Assembly (NCBI RefSeq): GCF_010727125.1
Contig: NZ_AP022564.1
Coordinates: 310,001-374,000 of the forward strand
From: Mycolicibacter terrae
GTDB taxonomy: Bacteria > Actinomycetota > Actinomycetes > Mycobacteriales > Mycobacteriaceae
Length of the DNA: 64,000 nt
Direction of reading: 5' to 3'
A program made the position numbers and the translations under genes. Numbering within the stretch: position 1 is the first letter of the stretch; the number at the start of each line of letters is the position of its first letter. Of the stretch, positions 46,377 through 54,683 are shown in pieces. Below the pieces are notes generated by a model. The model was not told where the DNA came from, made no database searches, and saw nothing but the letters and a program-made list of their open reading frames with translations.

Positions 46377-46390
46377 AGTAAGTACTTGCT
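46377..46390. promoter_or_regulatory. KstR2-like operator, proximal copy, between esterase and BVMO genes
   Basis: AGTAAGTACTTGCT differs from the KstR2 consensus AnCAAGnnCTTGnT at one fixed base (third position T instead of C). The right half CTTGCT is perfect. It may be bound by KstR2 or by a related TetR regulator. It lies 20 bases from the esterase GTG. Confidence 0.5.
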
Positions 46391-46395
46391 AGGTA

Positions 46396-46409
46396 AGTAA
46401 GTACTCGCT
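46396..46409. promoter_or_regulatory. KstR2-like operator, second degenerate copy
   Basis: AGTAAGTACTCGCT repeats the neighbouring box 19 bases downstream with one further change, two mismatches to the KstR2 consensus. Tandem spacing of 19 bases would place two repressor dimers on almost the same face of the DNA. Confidence 0.4.
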
Positions 46410-46452
46410 ACGGTAGTTGTCCAGGTCACATTTCGCAACGGCAGGGGCAGGG

Positions 46453-47958
46453 ATGGCAGAGACGGACGCCGGAGCTGGCATTGAGCGCGTCGAGGTACTG
46501 ATCCTCGGCGCAGGATTGTGTGGCGTTGCTGCCGCGATCGGACTGAAACAGGCCGGAATCGACGATGTCGTCATCGTCGAGCGTTCAGACGACGTCGGCG
46601 GGACCTGGCATCACAACACCTATCCGGGGTGTGCCGTCGACATCCCGTCTCACGTGTATTCATTCTCCTTCGCGCTCAAGCCCGACTGGTCACGCGTCTA
46701 CGGGAAACAGGCCGAGCTCGAGGAGTACATCGCGAGTGTGGTCGATGACTTCGGGGTGCGCTCCATGGTGCGCACCCACACGGAACTACTCGATGCGCAG
46801 TGGGACGCCGATGCCTGCCGCTGGCGGATCACCACCGATCGCGGTGTCGTATCGGCGCGGTTCTTCGTGATCGCTGCCGGTCCGCTGCACGAGCCGATCA
46901 TTCCCGAACTACCTGGGCGAGACAGTTTCCAAGGTGAGGCGTTTCACTCTTCGCTTTGGCCCTCCGACCTCGACCTCACCGGACGCAACGTCGTGGCGAT
47001 CGGAACCGGTGCTTCGGCCATCCAGTTCGTTCCGGCGGTCCAACCGCAGGTGGCCCGGCTGACCGTGGTGCAACGCACGCCGTCGTGGGTACTGCCCAAG
47101 CCCGACTGGGACATCACCGAGACGTCGAAGCGGCTCATGGCGAGAATGCCGATCTTGATGAAGGTGCTCCGGGCAGTCACCTGGTTGATCATGGACACGT
47201 TCCTGACTGCCGCGGTCCGTTCGCCGCGGTTCGCCCGGGCGATGGGCCTGCTCGGTCGACTGCACATCCGCCGGCACATCAAGGACGCGTGGCGGCGGCG
47301 AGCGCTGACACCGCAGTACGCACCGACTTGCAAGCGCTTGTGTTTCTCCAACGACTACTACCGGGCGCTGGCCCAACCCAACATCGATCTGGTGACCTCG
47401 CCGGCTGTCGAAGTGCGTGAGCATTCCGTGGTGACCGCCGACGGGCGCGAACTGCCTGCGGACACCATCGTCTACGGCACCGGATTCCAGACCCTACAGC
47501 ACCATCCGGTCACCGAGCGCGTCCGCGGCCGCTCCGGTGAGACTCTCGCCCAAGTGTGGAAGGGCGATCCCAAAGCTCACATGGGTACCACTATCAATGG
47601 ATTTCCCAACGCGTACATGATGTTCGGTCCCAACGTCGGAACCCTGTCCGGGTTCACCATGGCCGAGGCGCAGGTCAGATACATCGTCGGCGCCATCCAG
47701 GCGGCCAACCGGCTGGGTGTGGCCGCCCTCGACGTGACTGCTGTGGCGCAGGACGGCTTCGTCGCCGAAGCCGACCAGATGTTGAACAAATCGACATTCG
47801 CGCTCGGTGGCTGCAACAGCTACTACCTTGCCGACGGTCATCGGCGGGTGTCATTGCCTTGGCCGGGCACGATGTACTCGCTGACCAGGCGGTTACGCAC
47901 CTTCGACGTCGAATCGTACGAGCCGATCAGTCACGCGGCCACCACGCCGGTGCACTGA
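46453..47958 (+). CDS. Baeyer-Villiger-type flavin monooxygenase
   Basis: A 501-residue class B flavoprotein monooxygenase. FAD-binding LILGAGLCGVAAAIGL is near residue 20, followed by GGTWHHNTYPGCAVDIPSHVYSFSF and the Baeyer-Villiger signature FQGEAFHSSLWP (FxGxxxHxxxW). The NADPH-binding AIGTGASAIQFVP comes next, then ATG-like YGTGFQ and FGPNVGTLSG near the end. It would insert an oxygen next to a ketone, giving an ester or lactone, with NADPH and O2. ATG 46453 with a GGGGCAGGG stretch upstream is preferred over the frame's TTG at 46417. Substrate unknown; the adjacent esterase and alcohol/aldehyde dehydrogenases suggest it starts a ketone catabolic pathway. Confidence 0.88.
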   Translation: MAETDAGAGIERVEVLILGAGLCGVAAAIGLKQAGIDDVVIVERSDDVGGTWHHNTYPGCAVDIPSHVYSFSFALKPDWSRVYGKQAELEEYIASVVDDFGVRSMVRTHTELLDAQWDADACRWRITTDRGVVSARFFVIAAGPLHEPIIPELPGRDSFQGEAFHSSLWPSDLDLTGRNVVAIGTGASAIQFVPAVQPQVARLTVVQRTPSWVLPKPDWDITETSKRLMARMPILMKVLRAVTWLIMDTFLTAAVRSPRFARAMGLLGRLHIRRHIKDAWRRRALTPQYAPTCKRLCFSNDYYRALAQPNIDLVTSPAVEVREHSVVTADGRELPADTIVYGTGFQTLQHHPVTERVRGRSGETLAQVWKGDPKAHMGTTINGFPNAYMMFGPNVGTLSGFTMAEAQVRYIVGAIQAANRLGVAALDVTAVAQDGFVAEADQMLNKSTFALGGCNSYYLADGHRRVSLPWPGTMYSLTRRLRTFDVESYEPISHAATTPVH

Positions 47959-47964
47959 GCCACC

Positions 47965-48747
47965 TCAGAATTGCTGCCGCTCCAGCCAGAGCCGAACCGC
48001 ATCGGCCGCAGCCCGCCATCGCGTGTCCAGCATCACGTCGTGTGCGAGGTCCGGGATCAGCTGCCAGTCGCCGCCGTACGCGCATGCCGTGGAAGCGGTT
48101 GCGCGTGCACTGAACACGAAATCGCGTTCTGCGGCGAGAACCAACATCGGGATGGGACTTCGCGCCCGCACCGGAGCGCGAAACAGGCAATCGACCAAGG
48201 CGCGGTCGCTCTCCTGTTGCAGACGCTTCGCGTAGCGGACCACCAACTCCTCAGGCATATCCGGCGAAAAGAACCAACTTCGTGCGAGCCCCGGATCAGC
48301 GAAGTCCGGCCCCAGCCTTCCGCGTAGCAGCCCCCTCAGCATCACACCGGGATGGTGACGCAGGGCTCGCGCCAACGTCCCCCACGAACCGTGTGGCGGT
48401 GCGGAGGCGACCAGGACCGCGCCACTCGCGTCGTAGCGTTCCAGGTACTTCGCGATGACGAACCCGCCCAGCGAGTGCCCGATCAGAACCGGCGGGGTCT
48501 CCAGGGCGCAAACAGCCGTGTGCAGGTCTTTGGCGAAAGCGGACAGCGTGACCCTACGTATCGACCCCTGGACGGGACTGCGGCCGTGACCTCGCAGATT
48601 CAGCGCGAGGGCGCGGTATCCGAGTTCGGCGAAGTAGTGCAGGAAATGCTCATCCCAACACCATGCGGCATGGGAGGTGCCGTGGATGAACAACAGCGGT
48701 GTCTCGTGTGTGGCGGTCGATTCGCCGACGTCGAGGACCTCTAGCAT
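47965..48747 (-). CDS. Alpha/beta hydrolase
   Basis: A 260-residue alpha/beta-hydrolase: LLFIHGTSHAAWCWDEHFL (oxyanion loop), ALALNLRGHGRSP, the nucleophile Ser in VLIGHSLGGFVIAKYLERY, the acid near VLAAERDFVFSA and the final His in IPDLAHDVMLD. It resembles esterase/lipase-type members, not the meta-cleavage product hydrolase HsaD. It converges on the BVMO gene with a 6-base gap and lies 36 bases after an acyl-CoA dehydrogenase gene, so it is probably the last gene of the minus-strand operon that starts at 54553. Confidence 0.85.
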   Translation of the reverse strand: MLEVLDVGESTATHETPLLFIHGTSHAAWCWDEHFLHYFAELGYRALALNLRGHGRSPVQGSIRRVTLSAFAKDLHTAVCALETPPVLIGHSLGGFVIAKYLERYDASGAVLVASAPPHGSWGTLARALRHHPGVMLRGLLRGRLGPDFADPGLARSWFFSPDMPEELVVRYAKRLQQESDRALVDCLFRAPVRARSPIPMLVLAAERDFVFSARATASTACAYGGDWQLIPDLAHDVMLDTRWRAAADAVRLWLERQQF

Positions 48748-48783
48748 CCGCTTCTCCAGGTTGATGTTTGCGAATCGGTGGCC

Positions 48784-49935
48784 TCAGGGCCGAAGGACTC
48801 GGGCACCGTTCTGAGCCAGTAATCGACCGATCAGAGATCGGTGTATCTCGTTGGGGCCCTCAACAATGCGCCACAGCCGTGCCTCGCGGTAGAAGCGTTC
48901 GACTGGAAGATCAGTGCTGTATCCCCAGCCGCCGAAGAGCTGTAAGACGCGATCGGCGATGCGGCAGACCGCCTCGGAAGCCACCACTTTGGTGATCGAG
49001 TGACGCATGCGCTGGGCCGCGACGGCGTCGCCTTCGCGACTGGCGGCGCTGTAGGTGAGGTTGCGAACGATTTCCAGATCCAGTGCGCAATCGGCCAGGA
49101 TCCACTGGACGCCCTGCTGGGTGGCGAGAGTGGCCCCGAACGACTCGCGGTTGTTCACCTGGTCGATCGCGAGATCGATGAGTCTTTCGCAGGCCCCGGC
49201 GGCGCGTGCGCCGATCTCCAAGCGTGCGGTACCGAGCAGTTGTTGTGCCAGCATGAATCCCTGGCCGGGCTCACCGAGTCTGTTGCCGTCAGGCACGAAG
49301 CAGTCTCGAAGGTCGATCTCGGCGGGCGCCATCGATCCCATGGTCGGGATGCGGCGCACAACGCTGAAGCCGGGGGTGTCGGCGTCGACGATGAATGCGG
49401 TGATGCCTTTGACGCCCGCGCTGCGGTCGGTTCGTGCGAAAACGACGACGTAGTCGGCGATATCGCCCAAACTGACAAAGCATTTTCGGCCGGACACGGT
49501 CCAGCCGCTGCCGTTGCGCACCGCCGTTGTGGCCATATTGCCCACCGGGTCGGTGCCGCCGGTCGCTTCGGTCAGCGCAAATGCGCCCAGCTTCTCGCCT
49601 CGGACGACGGGATGCAGGTAGCGCAGCTGCTGGTCAGGGTTTGCCGCGTAGAGTACGGATAGCGGCTCACCCATCCGGCCGATCAGGTCGGGACCCAACA
49701 ATGAGCGGGACAACTGCTCGATCATCACAATCCGGTCGAGCTGGCTGCCGCCCGCCCCGCCGGCGTGTTCGGGTACGCCGAGGGCCCAGATTCCCAGCCG
49801 GTGTAGCCCAGCGTGGATACGCTTCTCGACGTCGGGGGACATCGGCTCGCGTTCATTCGGGATCAGCTCGGTGTCAACGAACTTCTCGATCGAGTCGCGA
49901 AGCTGGCACTGCTCGCGGGACAGCACGCCACTCAT
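48784..49935 (-). CDS. Acyl-CoA dehydrogenase
   Basis: A 383-residue acyl-CoA dehydrogenase. It starts MSGVLSREQCQLRDSIEKFV, and shows GAFALTEATGGTDPVGNMATTAV, WTVSGRKCFVSLGDIADYVVVFART, QLLGTARLEIGARAAGACERL, VLQLFGGWGYSTDLPVERFYRE and LWRIVEGPNEIHRSLIGRLL; the Glu in VEG is the expected base. ATG 49935 overlaps the ligase stop (ATGA). The frame extends upstream to 50208 over the ligase but the coupled start gives the family length. It would dehydrogenate the CoA ester made by the adjacent ligase. Confidence 0.87.
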   Translation of the reverse strand: MSGVLSREQCQLRDSIEKFVDTELIPNEREPMSPDVEKRIHAGLHRLGIWALGVPEHAGGAGGSQLDRIVMIEQLSRSLLGPDLIGRMGEPLSVLYAANPDQQLRYLHPVVRGEKLGAFALTEATGGTDPVGNMATTAVRNGSGWTVSGRKCFVSLGDIADYVVVFARTDRSAGVKGITAFIVDADTPGFSVVRRIPTMGSMAPAEIDLRDCFVPDGNRLGEPGQGFMLAQQLLGTARLEIGARAAGACERLIDLAIDQVNNRESFGATLATQQGVQWILADCALDLEIVRNLTYSAASREGDAVAAQRMRHSITKVVASEAVCRIADRVLQLFGGWGYSTDLPVERFYREARLWRIVEGPNEIHRSLIGRLLAQNGARVLRP

Positions 49936-51494
49936 GCGTCCGCCGGTCTGAACGGGTAGCGCTGTAGCTTGACGTCCCACGTGCCGGAGTTGTCCCAGTC
50001 CTTCTTGAGCTCGAACTGCTTCACCCGCTGTGTAATGGTGAGTGGCAACGCGGTGACCAGTTCGATGTAGCGCGGGTACATATACTCCGGTAGCAACGTG
50101 GCTGCGATCTCGGCGACCTCGCTTTCGCTGAGCGATGGAACGGCAGGGCGCACCACGAGCTTGATGTCGTCTTCGCCCAGCTGGGCAGGTACCGCGATGG
50201 CGGCGCATTCGGCGATGGCACGGTGCGTCGAGAGGATGTTCTCCAGTTCAGCGGAAGCGATGTTGACTCCGCGGCGGCGAATCATGTGGCGCAGCCGGTC
50301 GACAAAGTAGTAATTGCCGTCGGCGTCGGCCCGCAGTAGGTCACCGGTGTGCACCCAGCCGCCTTCGTTCTTGGCTGCGGTCGCTTCCGGGTCGCCGTAG
50401 TAGACTACCGCGGGACTCTCGGTGGGCTGCCTCGGCCGGACGAGTAGTTCGCCGGGCACCCCGACCGCGACCTCAGCGCCGTCGGCGCCGACGAGCCGCG
50501 CTTCGATATCGGGGCTGGGCCGTCCGATCGAACCGGCGGGGGCGTTGCCGAAGTTGACGATGGTGCCGATAGTGTCACTGCCCGAATACGACTCGATGAT
50601 GGTGACGCCGAATCGGGTGGCGAATTCTTCCCAGATGTCGGCCGGCATTCCACCGCCCAGGAAGGCCTTCAGATGGTGGTCGCCGTCCAGCGGATCGGGC
50701 GGTTGGTTGAAGACCATCCGCGGTATGGTTCCCACGTAATACGCCAGCGTGCAATGGTTTTCCCGGATATCCGGCCAGTAGCGACTGGCGCTGAAGTGCC
50801 GGCGCAGGATAAGCGTTGCGCCCAGCCGTAAGCCGAGCGACGCCCACACCAAACCCATGGCGTGGTAGGCCGGTGTGGGGATGTAGAACGATTCCTCGCC
50901 GTCACGAAGGCCCAGTGCGGCGCCGAGCATCATCGCCCGGGAGCTCGTTCGCTGGTCCAGTACCACCCCTTTGGGATACCCGGTGGTGCCCGAGGTGAAG
51001 TTGATGAAGGCCGGGTCCTGCGCCGAGCACTCCCGCTGGTGCAGCCAGTGAGTGGGATCGCGGTCGCCGCGCAGCGCAGCCGCCAGATCGGGATCGTGCG
51101 TGCTGTGAGATATCAGCAACTCATTTCGCAGCCGCACCACGGATTGCGGGTCGCCAATAATGGTTGTGGGTCCGGCGAGTTCGACGACATGGCGCAGCGC
51201 CTGCCCCTCGAGATTGGTGTTGATCAATGCGCCTACCGCCCCGACAGCCTGGGTGGCGAGTTCAGTGATGACCAGATCCGCACTGTTGGCGACCATGATC
51301 GCGACGGTGTCGCCGGGCGCCACTCCGAGTTCGGCGAGCCAGTCCGCCAGTGCCCCGATGCGGCCATAGAGGCTGCGGTAGGTCAGTGTCGTCTCTTCGT
51401 CACGGATTGCCACCGCGGTGGCCGGACGGTCGGCGAACGTCGCGATCAACGCGGGGTATGTCTCGTTCTGCAGGGTGGCGGGGAAGGGTGTCAC
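49932..51494 (-). CDS. Acyl-CoA ligase (class I adenylate-forming)
   Basis: A 520-residue CoA ligase. Motifs are FINFTSGTTGYPKGVVLDQRT (P-loop), IPTPAYHAMGLVWASLGLRL, FLGGGMPADIWEEFATRFG, IIESYSGSDTIG (divergent A5 motif), GWVHTGDLLRADADGNYYFVDRLRHMIRRRGVNIASAELE. A C-terminal Lys in TQRVKQFELKKDW is in the expected position. The ESYSGSD motif differs from the usual YGxTE, so the acyl substrate may be unusual; the family resembles carnitine/crotonobetaine-type CoA ligases. GTG 51494 overlaps the thiolase-like gene (GTGA). Confidence 0.86.
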   Translation of the reverse strand: MTPFPATLQNETYPALIATFADRPATAVAIRDEETTLTYRSLYGRIGALADWLAELGVAPGDTVAIMVANSADLVITELATQAVGAVGALINTNLEGQALRHVVELAGPTTIIGDPQSVVRLRNELLISHSTHDPDLAAALRGDRDPTHWLHQRECSAQDPAFINFTSGTTGYPKGVVLDQRTSSRAMMLGAALGLRDGEESFYIPTPAYHAMGLVWASLGLRLGATLILRRHFSASRYWPDIRENHCTLAYYVGTIPRMVFNQPPDPLDGDHHLKAFLGGGMPADIWEEFATRFGVTIIESYSGSDTIGTIVNFGNAPAGSIGRPSPDIEARLVGADGAEVAVGVPGELLVRPRQPTESPAVVYYGDPEATAAKNEGGWVHTGDLLRADADGNYYFVDRLRHMIRRRGVNIASAELENILSTHRAIAECAAIAVPAQLGEDDIKLVVRPAVPSLSESEVAEIAATLLPEYMYPRYIELVTALPLTITQRVKQFELKKDWDNSGTWDVKLQRYPFRPADA

Positions 51495-52651
51495 CGGGGC
51501 GGCTCCTCACACTGGAGAATTTGGATATAACAGGAACCGCCGGCACCGATCATGTGTGCCAGGGCGTTTCGTCGTTGGGCGTGCTGACGCTCTCCGGCGG
51601 TACCCCGCAACTGCGTCGCCAGTTCTACGATCTGGGCCAGACCGGTTGCGCCGCCGGGGTGGCCGCGGCCGATCAACCCGCCGCTCGGGCTGACTGCGAC
51701 CCTGCCGCCGATATCGAACTGACCGTCGATCAGTTGCTTTCCCGCCTGTCCGGGCGGACACAGGCCGATATCTTCGAGATACTGTAATTCCTCGACACTG
51801 AAGGCGTCGTGAACTTCGACAAGGTCCAGATCGGCAGCGGTGATCCCCGCGGTCCGATAGGCAGCGTCAGCAACCCGGCGGGTTATCCCGGGATCGGGCG
51901 CACACGCTGCTGCCGGATGCCATTGGTCGGTTGCCGAGATCGCCGCAGCGACCCGTATCGCCGGTCCACCGTTGCGCGGGGGTTGGGCGGACAACACGAC
52001 GGCGGCGGCGCCGTCGCCGATCGGGCAGCACTCGCTCCTGCGCAGCGGGTCGGCGAACATGGGCGAGTCTTTGAGTTCGGCCACCGACGGCGCAGTGCGT
52101 CGCTGTGCCAGTGGATTACGGCTCGCGTTTCGCCGATTCTTTGCTACCACCGCCAGCGCTGCGTCGTCGGGTTCGCCGTAATCGTGCATGCGCTGCCGTT
52201 TGAGCATGGCAAACGCCGTCGGTGGAAGGTTCGCACCGGATACTGCCGCGAGATCGAGTCGCTGTTGCGAAACGGCCCCATGCCCGAGGGCGTTGGCGAG
52301 GCTGCCACATCCGGCCGCAACCGCGCAGCCGACGTACCCCGCGGCCACGGCGTGATACGCGCTGTTGAATGCGGCCGAACCGGTCGCAGAGGCGTTCTCC
52401 ACCACGTGTGCAGGCACTCCGGTGTACCCCAGCTCGTGAACGATCGCCGGTGCTGCTCCCAGGTCGCCGCCAACGACACCGGCGACAAGGAGTTCGACTT
52501 CCGGCCAAGCGATCTCGGCGTCGGCCAAGGCAGCTCGGATGGCGGTTGCGCCCAGTCCGCCGGTCCTGGCCTCATGGGTACGGGCAAACGGGGTCATCCC
52601 GATCCCGGTGACATAGACCGGACGGCGCGCCGCCGCCGGATGGGCGCTCAT
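51491..52651 (-). CDS. Thiolase-fold protein lacking the nucleophilic Cys (Ltp2-like aldolase candidate)
   Basis: A 386-residue SCPx-type thiolase-like protein: PVYVTGIGMTPFART at the start, VVGGDLGAAPAIVHELGYTGVP, then HVVENASATGSAAFNSAYHAV, where the thiolase Cys (usually VENACASG) is replaced by Ser88, HDAFSVEELQYLEDIGL and GGLIGRGHPGGATGLAQ with the family His. Loss of the Cys rules out normal thiolysis and is the hallmark of Ltp2-type steroid side-chain aldolases, which need a DUF35 partner; such a protein is encoded immediately upstream. ATG 52651 overlaps the DUF35 stop (ATGA); GTG 52660 is an alternative. It probably cleaves a beta-hydroxyacyl-CoA or is a lipid-transfer protein. Confidence 0.82.
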   Translation of the reverse strand: MSAHPAAARRPVYVTGIGMTPFARTHEARTGGLGATAIRAALADAEIAWPEVELLVAGVVGGDLGAAPAIVHELGYTGVPAHVVENASATGSAAFNSAYHAVAAGYVGCAVAAGCGSLANALGHGAVSQQRLDLAAVSGANLPPTAFAMLKRQRMHDYGEPDDAALAVVAKNRRNASRNPLAQRRTAPSVAELKDSPMFADPLRRSECCPIGDGAAAVVLSAQPPRNGGPAIRVAAAISATDQWHPAAACAPDPGITRRVADAAYRTAGITAADLDLVEVHDAFSVEELQYLEDIGLCPPGQAGKQLIDGQFDIGGRVAVSPSGGLIGRGHPGGATGLAQIVELATQLRGTAGERQHAQRRNALAHMIGAGGSCYIQILQCEEPPR

Positions 52652-53019
52652 GACGCGCACCCGGCGAAGCCGAATCCGGTGTGGTTGTCCGTCCCATCGA
52701 TCTGTCGCGGCACCAGTGCCACCCGATCACCGATGTCCACCGCCCCGTCCATGACACCTTGGACCGTGCACTGGGGACTCAGCTCTACCCGCACCAGAGT
52801 CACCGGCGGCTCGGCGCCCGGCAGCGGAAGGGCAATGCGGCAATAGCTTCGGACCACACCGACGGTCGGCAGCGGGTGTTCATGGGTCGGTGCGCTGCAC
52901 CGTGGGCAGTGCCGCCGCCGGGGGAACGCCACCGCGCCGCAGTCCGGGCATAAGCCCGAAATCAGGTGCATGGTGGGTCCGTCGGTCACCAGGATCGCGG
53001 GATCAAACGACGGATTCAT
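52648..53019 (-). CDS. DUF35 (OB-fold, zinc-ribbon) protein, probable aldolase/thiolase partner
   Basis: A 123-residue protein with a rubredoxin-like zinc ribbon, GLCPDCGAVAFPRRRHCPRC (four Cys), followed by an OB-fold with VVRSYCRIALPLPGAEPPVTLVRVEL and GDRVALVPRQID. Proteins of this type form complexes with Ltp-type thiolase-fold enzymes or MaoC hydratases and help bind acyl-CoA. ATG 53019 overlaps the stop of the enoyl-CoA hydratase gene; its own stop overlaps the thiolase-like gene. The chain is free-standing, not fused to MaoC. Confidence 0.86.
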   Translation of the reverse strand: MNPSFDPAILVTDGPTMHLISGLCPDCGAVAFPRRRHCPRCSAPTHEHPLPTVGVVRSYCRIALPLPGAEPPVTLVRVELSPQCTVQGVMDGAVDIGDRVALVPRQIDGTDNHTGFGFAGCAS

Positions 53020-53801
53020 CGGCCACACCAAGTGGGCGCCCGACGTTCGCGGAATGCGCGCGGGCCCTCCGCGGCGTCCGCGGTGCGCTGAATGCGGGCG
53101 ATCGCAACCGCTTCGGCCTGCATGGCCTCGGTGGCGTCGGCCGCCGATGACGCGTCCACGAGTTCTTTGATGGCTTGGACCGCCAACGGTGCGCTGCGCG
53201 CAATCATGTCGATCCACTCATCGATGGCTGTGGCAAGCTCGTCCTTCGGCACCACGCGGTCCACCAATCCCCATGCCGACGCCTGGGCGGCGGTGACGGG
53301 CTCACCTGTGAGCATCATGCGTAAGGCGTTTCCTTTGCCGATCAGTTGCGGCAGTCGATACGTCGCCCCACCGGCAGGGATCATGCCGACGCGGGCTTCC
53401 GGCAGCGCGAGCCGGACGTGGTCGGACGACACCCGCATGTCGCATGCCAGCGCGAGTTCCAGCCCGCCGCCGTAGGCATCACCGTTGAGGGCGCACAGCA
53501 GGGGCTTGCGTACCCGCAGGCCATGCATGATGGTCTGGGGTAGCGGTATGCCCTGCTTCTGCTTTTCGGCGACCTCTTGCGGCAGGGTTTTCAGATCCGC
53601 CCCGGCGCAGAACGTGGTGTCGCCCGCCGCGGTCAAGACCCCGGCCCACAGTCGCTCGTCATCGTTGAGCACCCCGAAAGCCCGGTTCAGGCCCTCCAGC
53701 GTGGCCCAGTCCAAGGCATTGCCGGCGGCCGGCCGGTTGAGGCGGATGTACAAGGTGCGGTCGTGCTCGGTGACGATGACCGGTTCGCTCGATGCGGACA
53801 T
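53016..53801 (-). CDS. Enoyl-CoA hydratase/isomerase family protein
   Basis: A 261-residue crotonase. It shows TLYIRLNRPAAGNALDWATL, TTFCAGADLKTLPQ (oxyanion hole), CALNGDAYGGGLELALACDMRVSSDHVRLALPEARVGMIPAGGATYRLPQLIGKGNALRMMLTG. The second catalytic Glu position has G/A residues, so it may be a different crotonase activity than hydration. ATG 53801 follows the SDR stop by 2 bases. In context it would hydrate the enoyl-CoA made by the dehydrogenase, ahead of the DUF35/aldolase pair. Confidence 0.85.
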   Translation of the reverse strand: MSASSEPVIVTEHDRTLYIRLNRPAAGNALDWATLEGLNRAFGVLNDDERLWAGVLTAAGDTTFCAGADLKTLPQEVAEKQKQGIPLPQTIMHGLRVRKPLLCALNGDAYGGGLELALACDMRVSSDHVRLALPEARVGMIPAGGATYRLPQLIGKGNALRMMLTGEPVTAAQASAWGLVDRVVPKDELATAIDEWIDMIARSAPLAVQAIKELVDASSAADATEAMQAEAVAIARIQRTADAAEGPRAFRERRAPTWCGR

Positions 53802-53803
53802 GT

Positions 53804-54553
53804 TCACACCACCATCGAGAATCCGCCGTTGACCGGGTAGGTCTGGCCGGTGATCCAGCCGGCGTCGGCGCCGGCCAAGAACACGATCATCCCCGCGGCG
53901 TCGTCCGGCGTGCCGAGGCGCGCCAACGGGTATGCCCGCACGATTTTGCGTTCCAGGTCCTCGGTGATGTACTCGGCGACCCGGCCGTGTTTGATCGTGC
54001 CGAGCGCAACACAGTTGCAGGTGATCCCCGCGGGCCCCACCTCCCTGGCCGTGGCCCTCATGAAGCCGGCCGCACCAGCTTTCGCCGCAGAATAGACAGC
54101 CAGGCCGGCCTCGCCGACGCGTGCTGCGTCCGACACCACCGTGATCACCCGGCCCGAGCGACGTTCCAACATCCCGGGTAGCACCGCGCGGGTGCAGTAC
54201 ATGACCGCCTGCAGGTTGAGTGCCAACCACGGCTCCCACTGCGGCGGCTCGGTCGCCACGAACGGGATCGGCTCGGCGCCGACAAGCGGCACGCCGGCGT
54301 TGTTCACCAGTACGTCGACGGGGCCGTGCCGGTCGACCAGGTCGGCAACCGCATCCCACGACGTGACGTCGGCCGTCGCGGCGACCCCGTGGGAGCCCAG
54401 TTCCGACACCTCGCCGGCCACCTTCTCCGCCGCCTCGCCGTTGATGTCGTTGACCAGGACGGTGCCGACCGTCCGGTCCCGGGCCAGCCGCAACGCGACC
54501 GCCCTACCGACACCTGCACCGGCTCCGGTGACCAACGCAACCCGCTCGGACAT
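53804..54553 (-). CDS. Short-chain dehydrogenase/reductase
   Basis: A 249-residue SDR: VALVTGAGAGVGRAVALRLARD (Rossmann), VLVNNAGVPLVGAEP, triad Ser and Tyr-Lys in VVSDAARVGEAGLAVYSAAKAG, and the C terminus YPVNGGFSMVV. ATG 54553 has GGGAGG upstream; the frame continues to 54613 but over the operator. It is the first gene of a minus-strand operon (SDR, hydratase, DUF35, thiolase-like, ligase, acyl-CoA dehydrogenase, hydrolase) and is divergent from a TetR gene across an 18-bp palindrome. It may oxidise the beta-hydroxyacyl-CoA or the alcohol intermediate. Confidence 0.88.
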   Translation of the reverse strand: MSERVALVTGAGAGVGRAVALRLARDRTVGTVLVNDINGEAAEKVAGEVSELGSHGVAATADVTSWDAVADLVDRHGPVDVLVNNAGVPLVGAEPIPFVATEPPQWEPWLALNLQAVMYCTRAVLPGMLERRSGRVITVVSDAARVGEAGLAVYSAAKAGAAGFMRATAREVGPAGITCNCVALGTIKHGRVAEYITEDLERKIVRAYPLARLGTPDDAAGMIVFLAGADAGWITGQTYPVNGGFSMVV

Positions 54554-54572
54554 CGCACCTCCCTCACTGTTA

Positions 54573-54590
54573 TAAGTAATGATATACTTA
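54573..54590. promoter_or_regulatory. Palindromic operator TAAGTA-N6-TACTTA at the TetR/SDR divergent promoter
   Basis: TAAGTAATGATATACTTA has perfect 6-bp arms around a 6-base centre. It overlaps TATACT (54583-54588), a good -10 for the TetR gene, and lies 20 bases from the SDR start, so it should control both directions. An identical-arm palindrome lies upstream of the mce operon at 59164-59181. Confidence 0.7.
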
Positions 54591-54683
54591 CAACGCTCTC
54601 CGGGTGGTGTCAATCTCGCCCAGCGGTGGCGGGCGTGGTTGAGTCACGGGCATCACGTAACTGCGAAGATCGGTGGTAAGGAA

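Noticed and set aside
46417..46452. TTG at 46417 as the BVMO start
   Set aside because: It lies only 7 bases after an operator-like box and has no ribosome site; ATG 46453 has a purine-rich site and gives the usual N terminus before the FAD motif.
47965..48747. Alpha/beta hydrolase considered as a relocated HsaD
   Set aside because: The nucleophile region and length differ from meta-cleavage product hydrolases, and the gene sits in the unrelated island operon.
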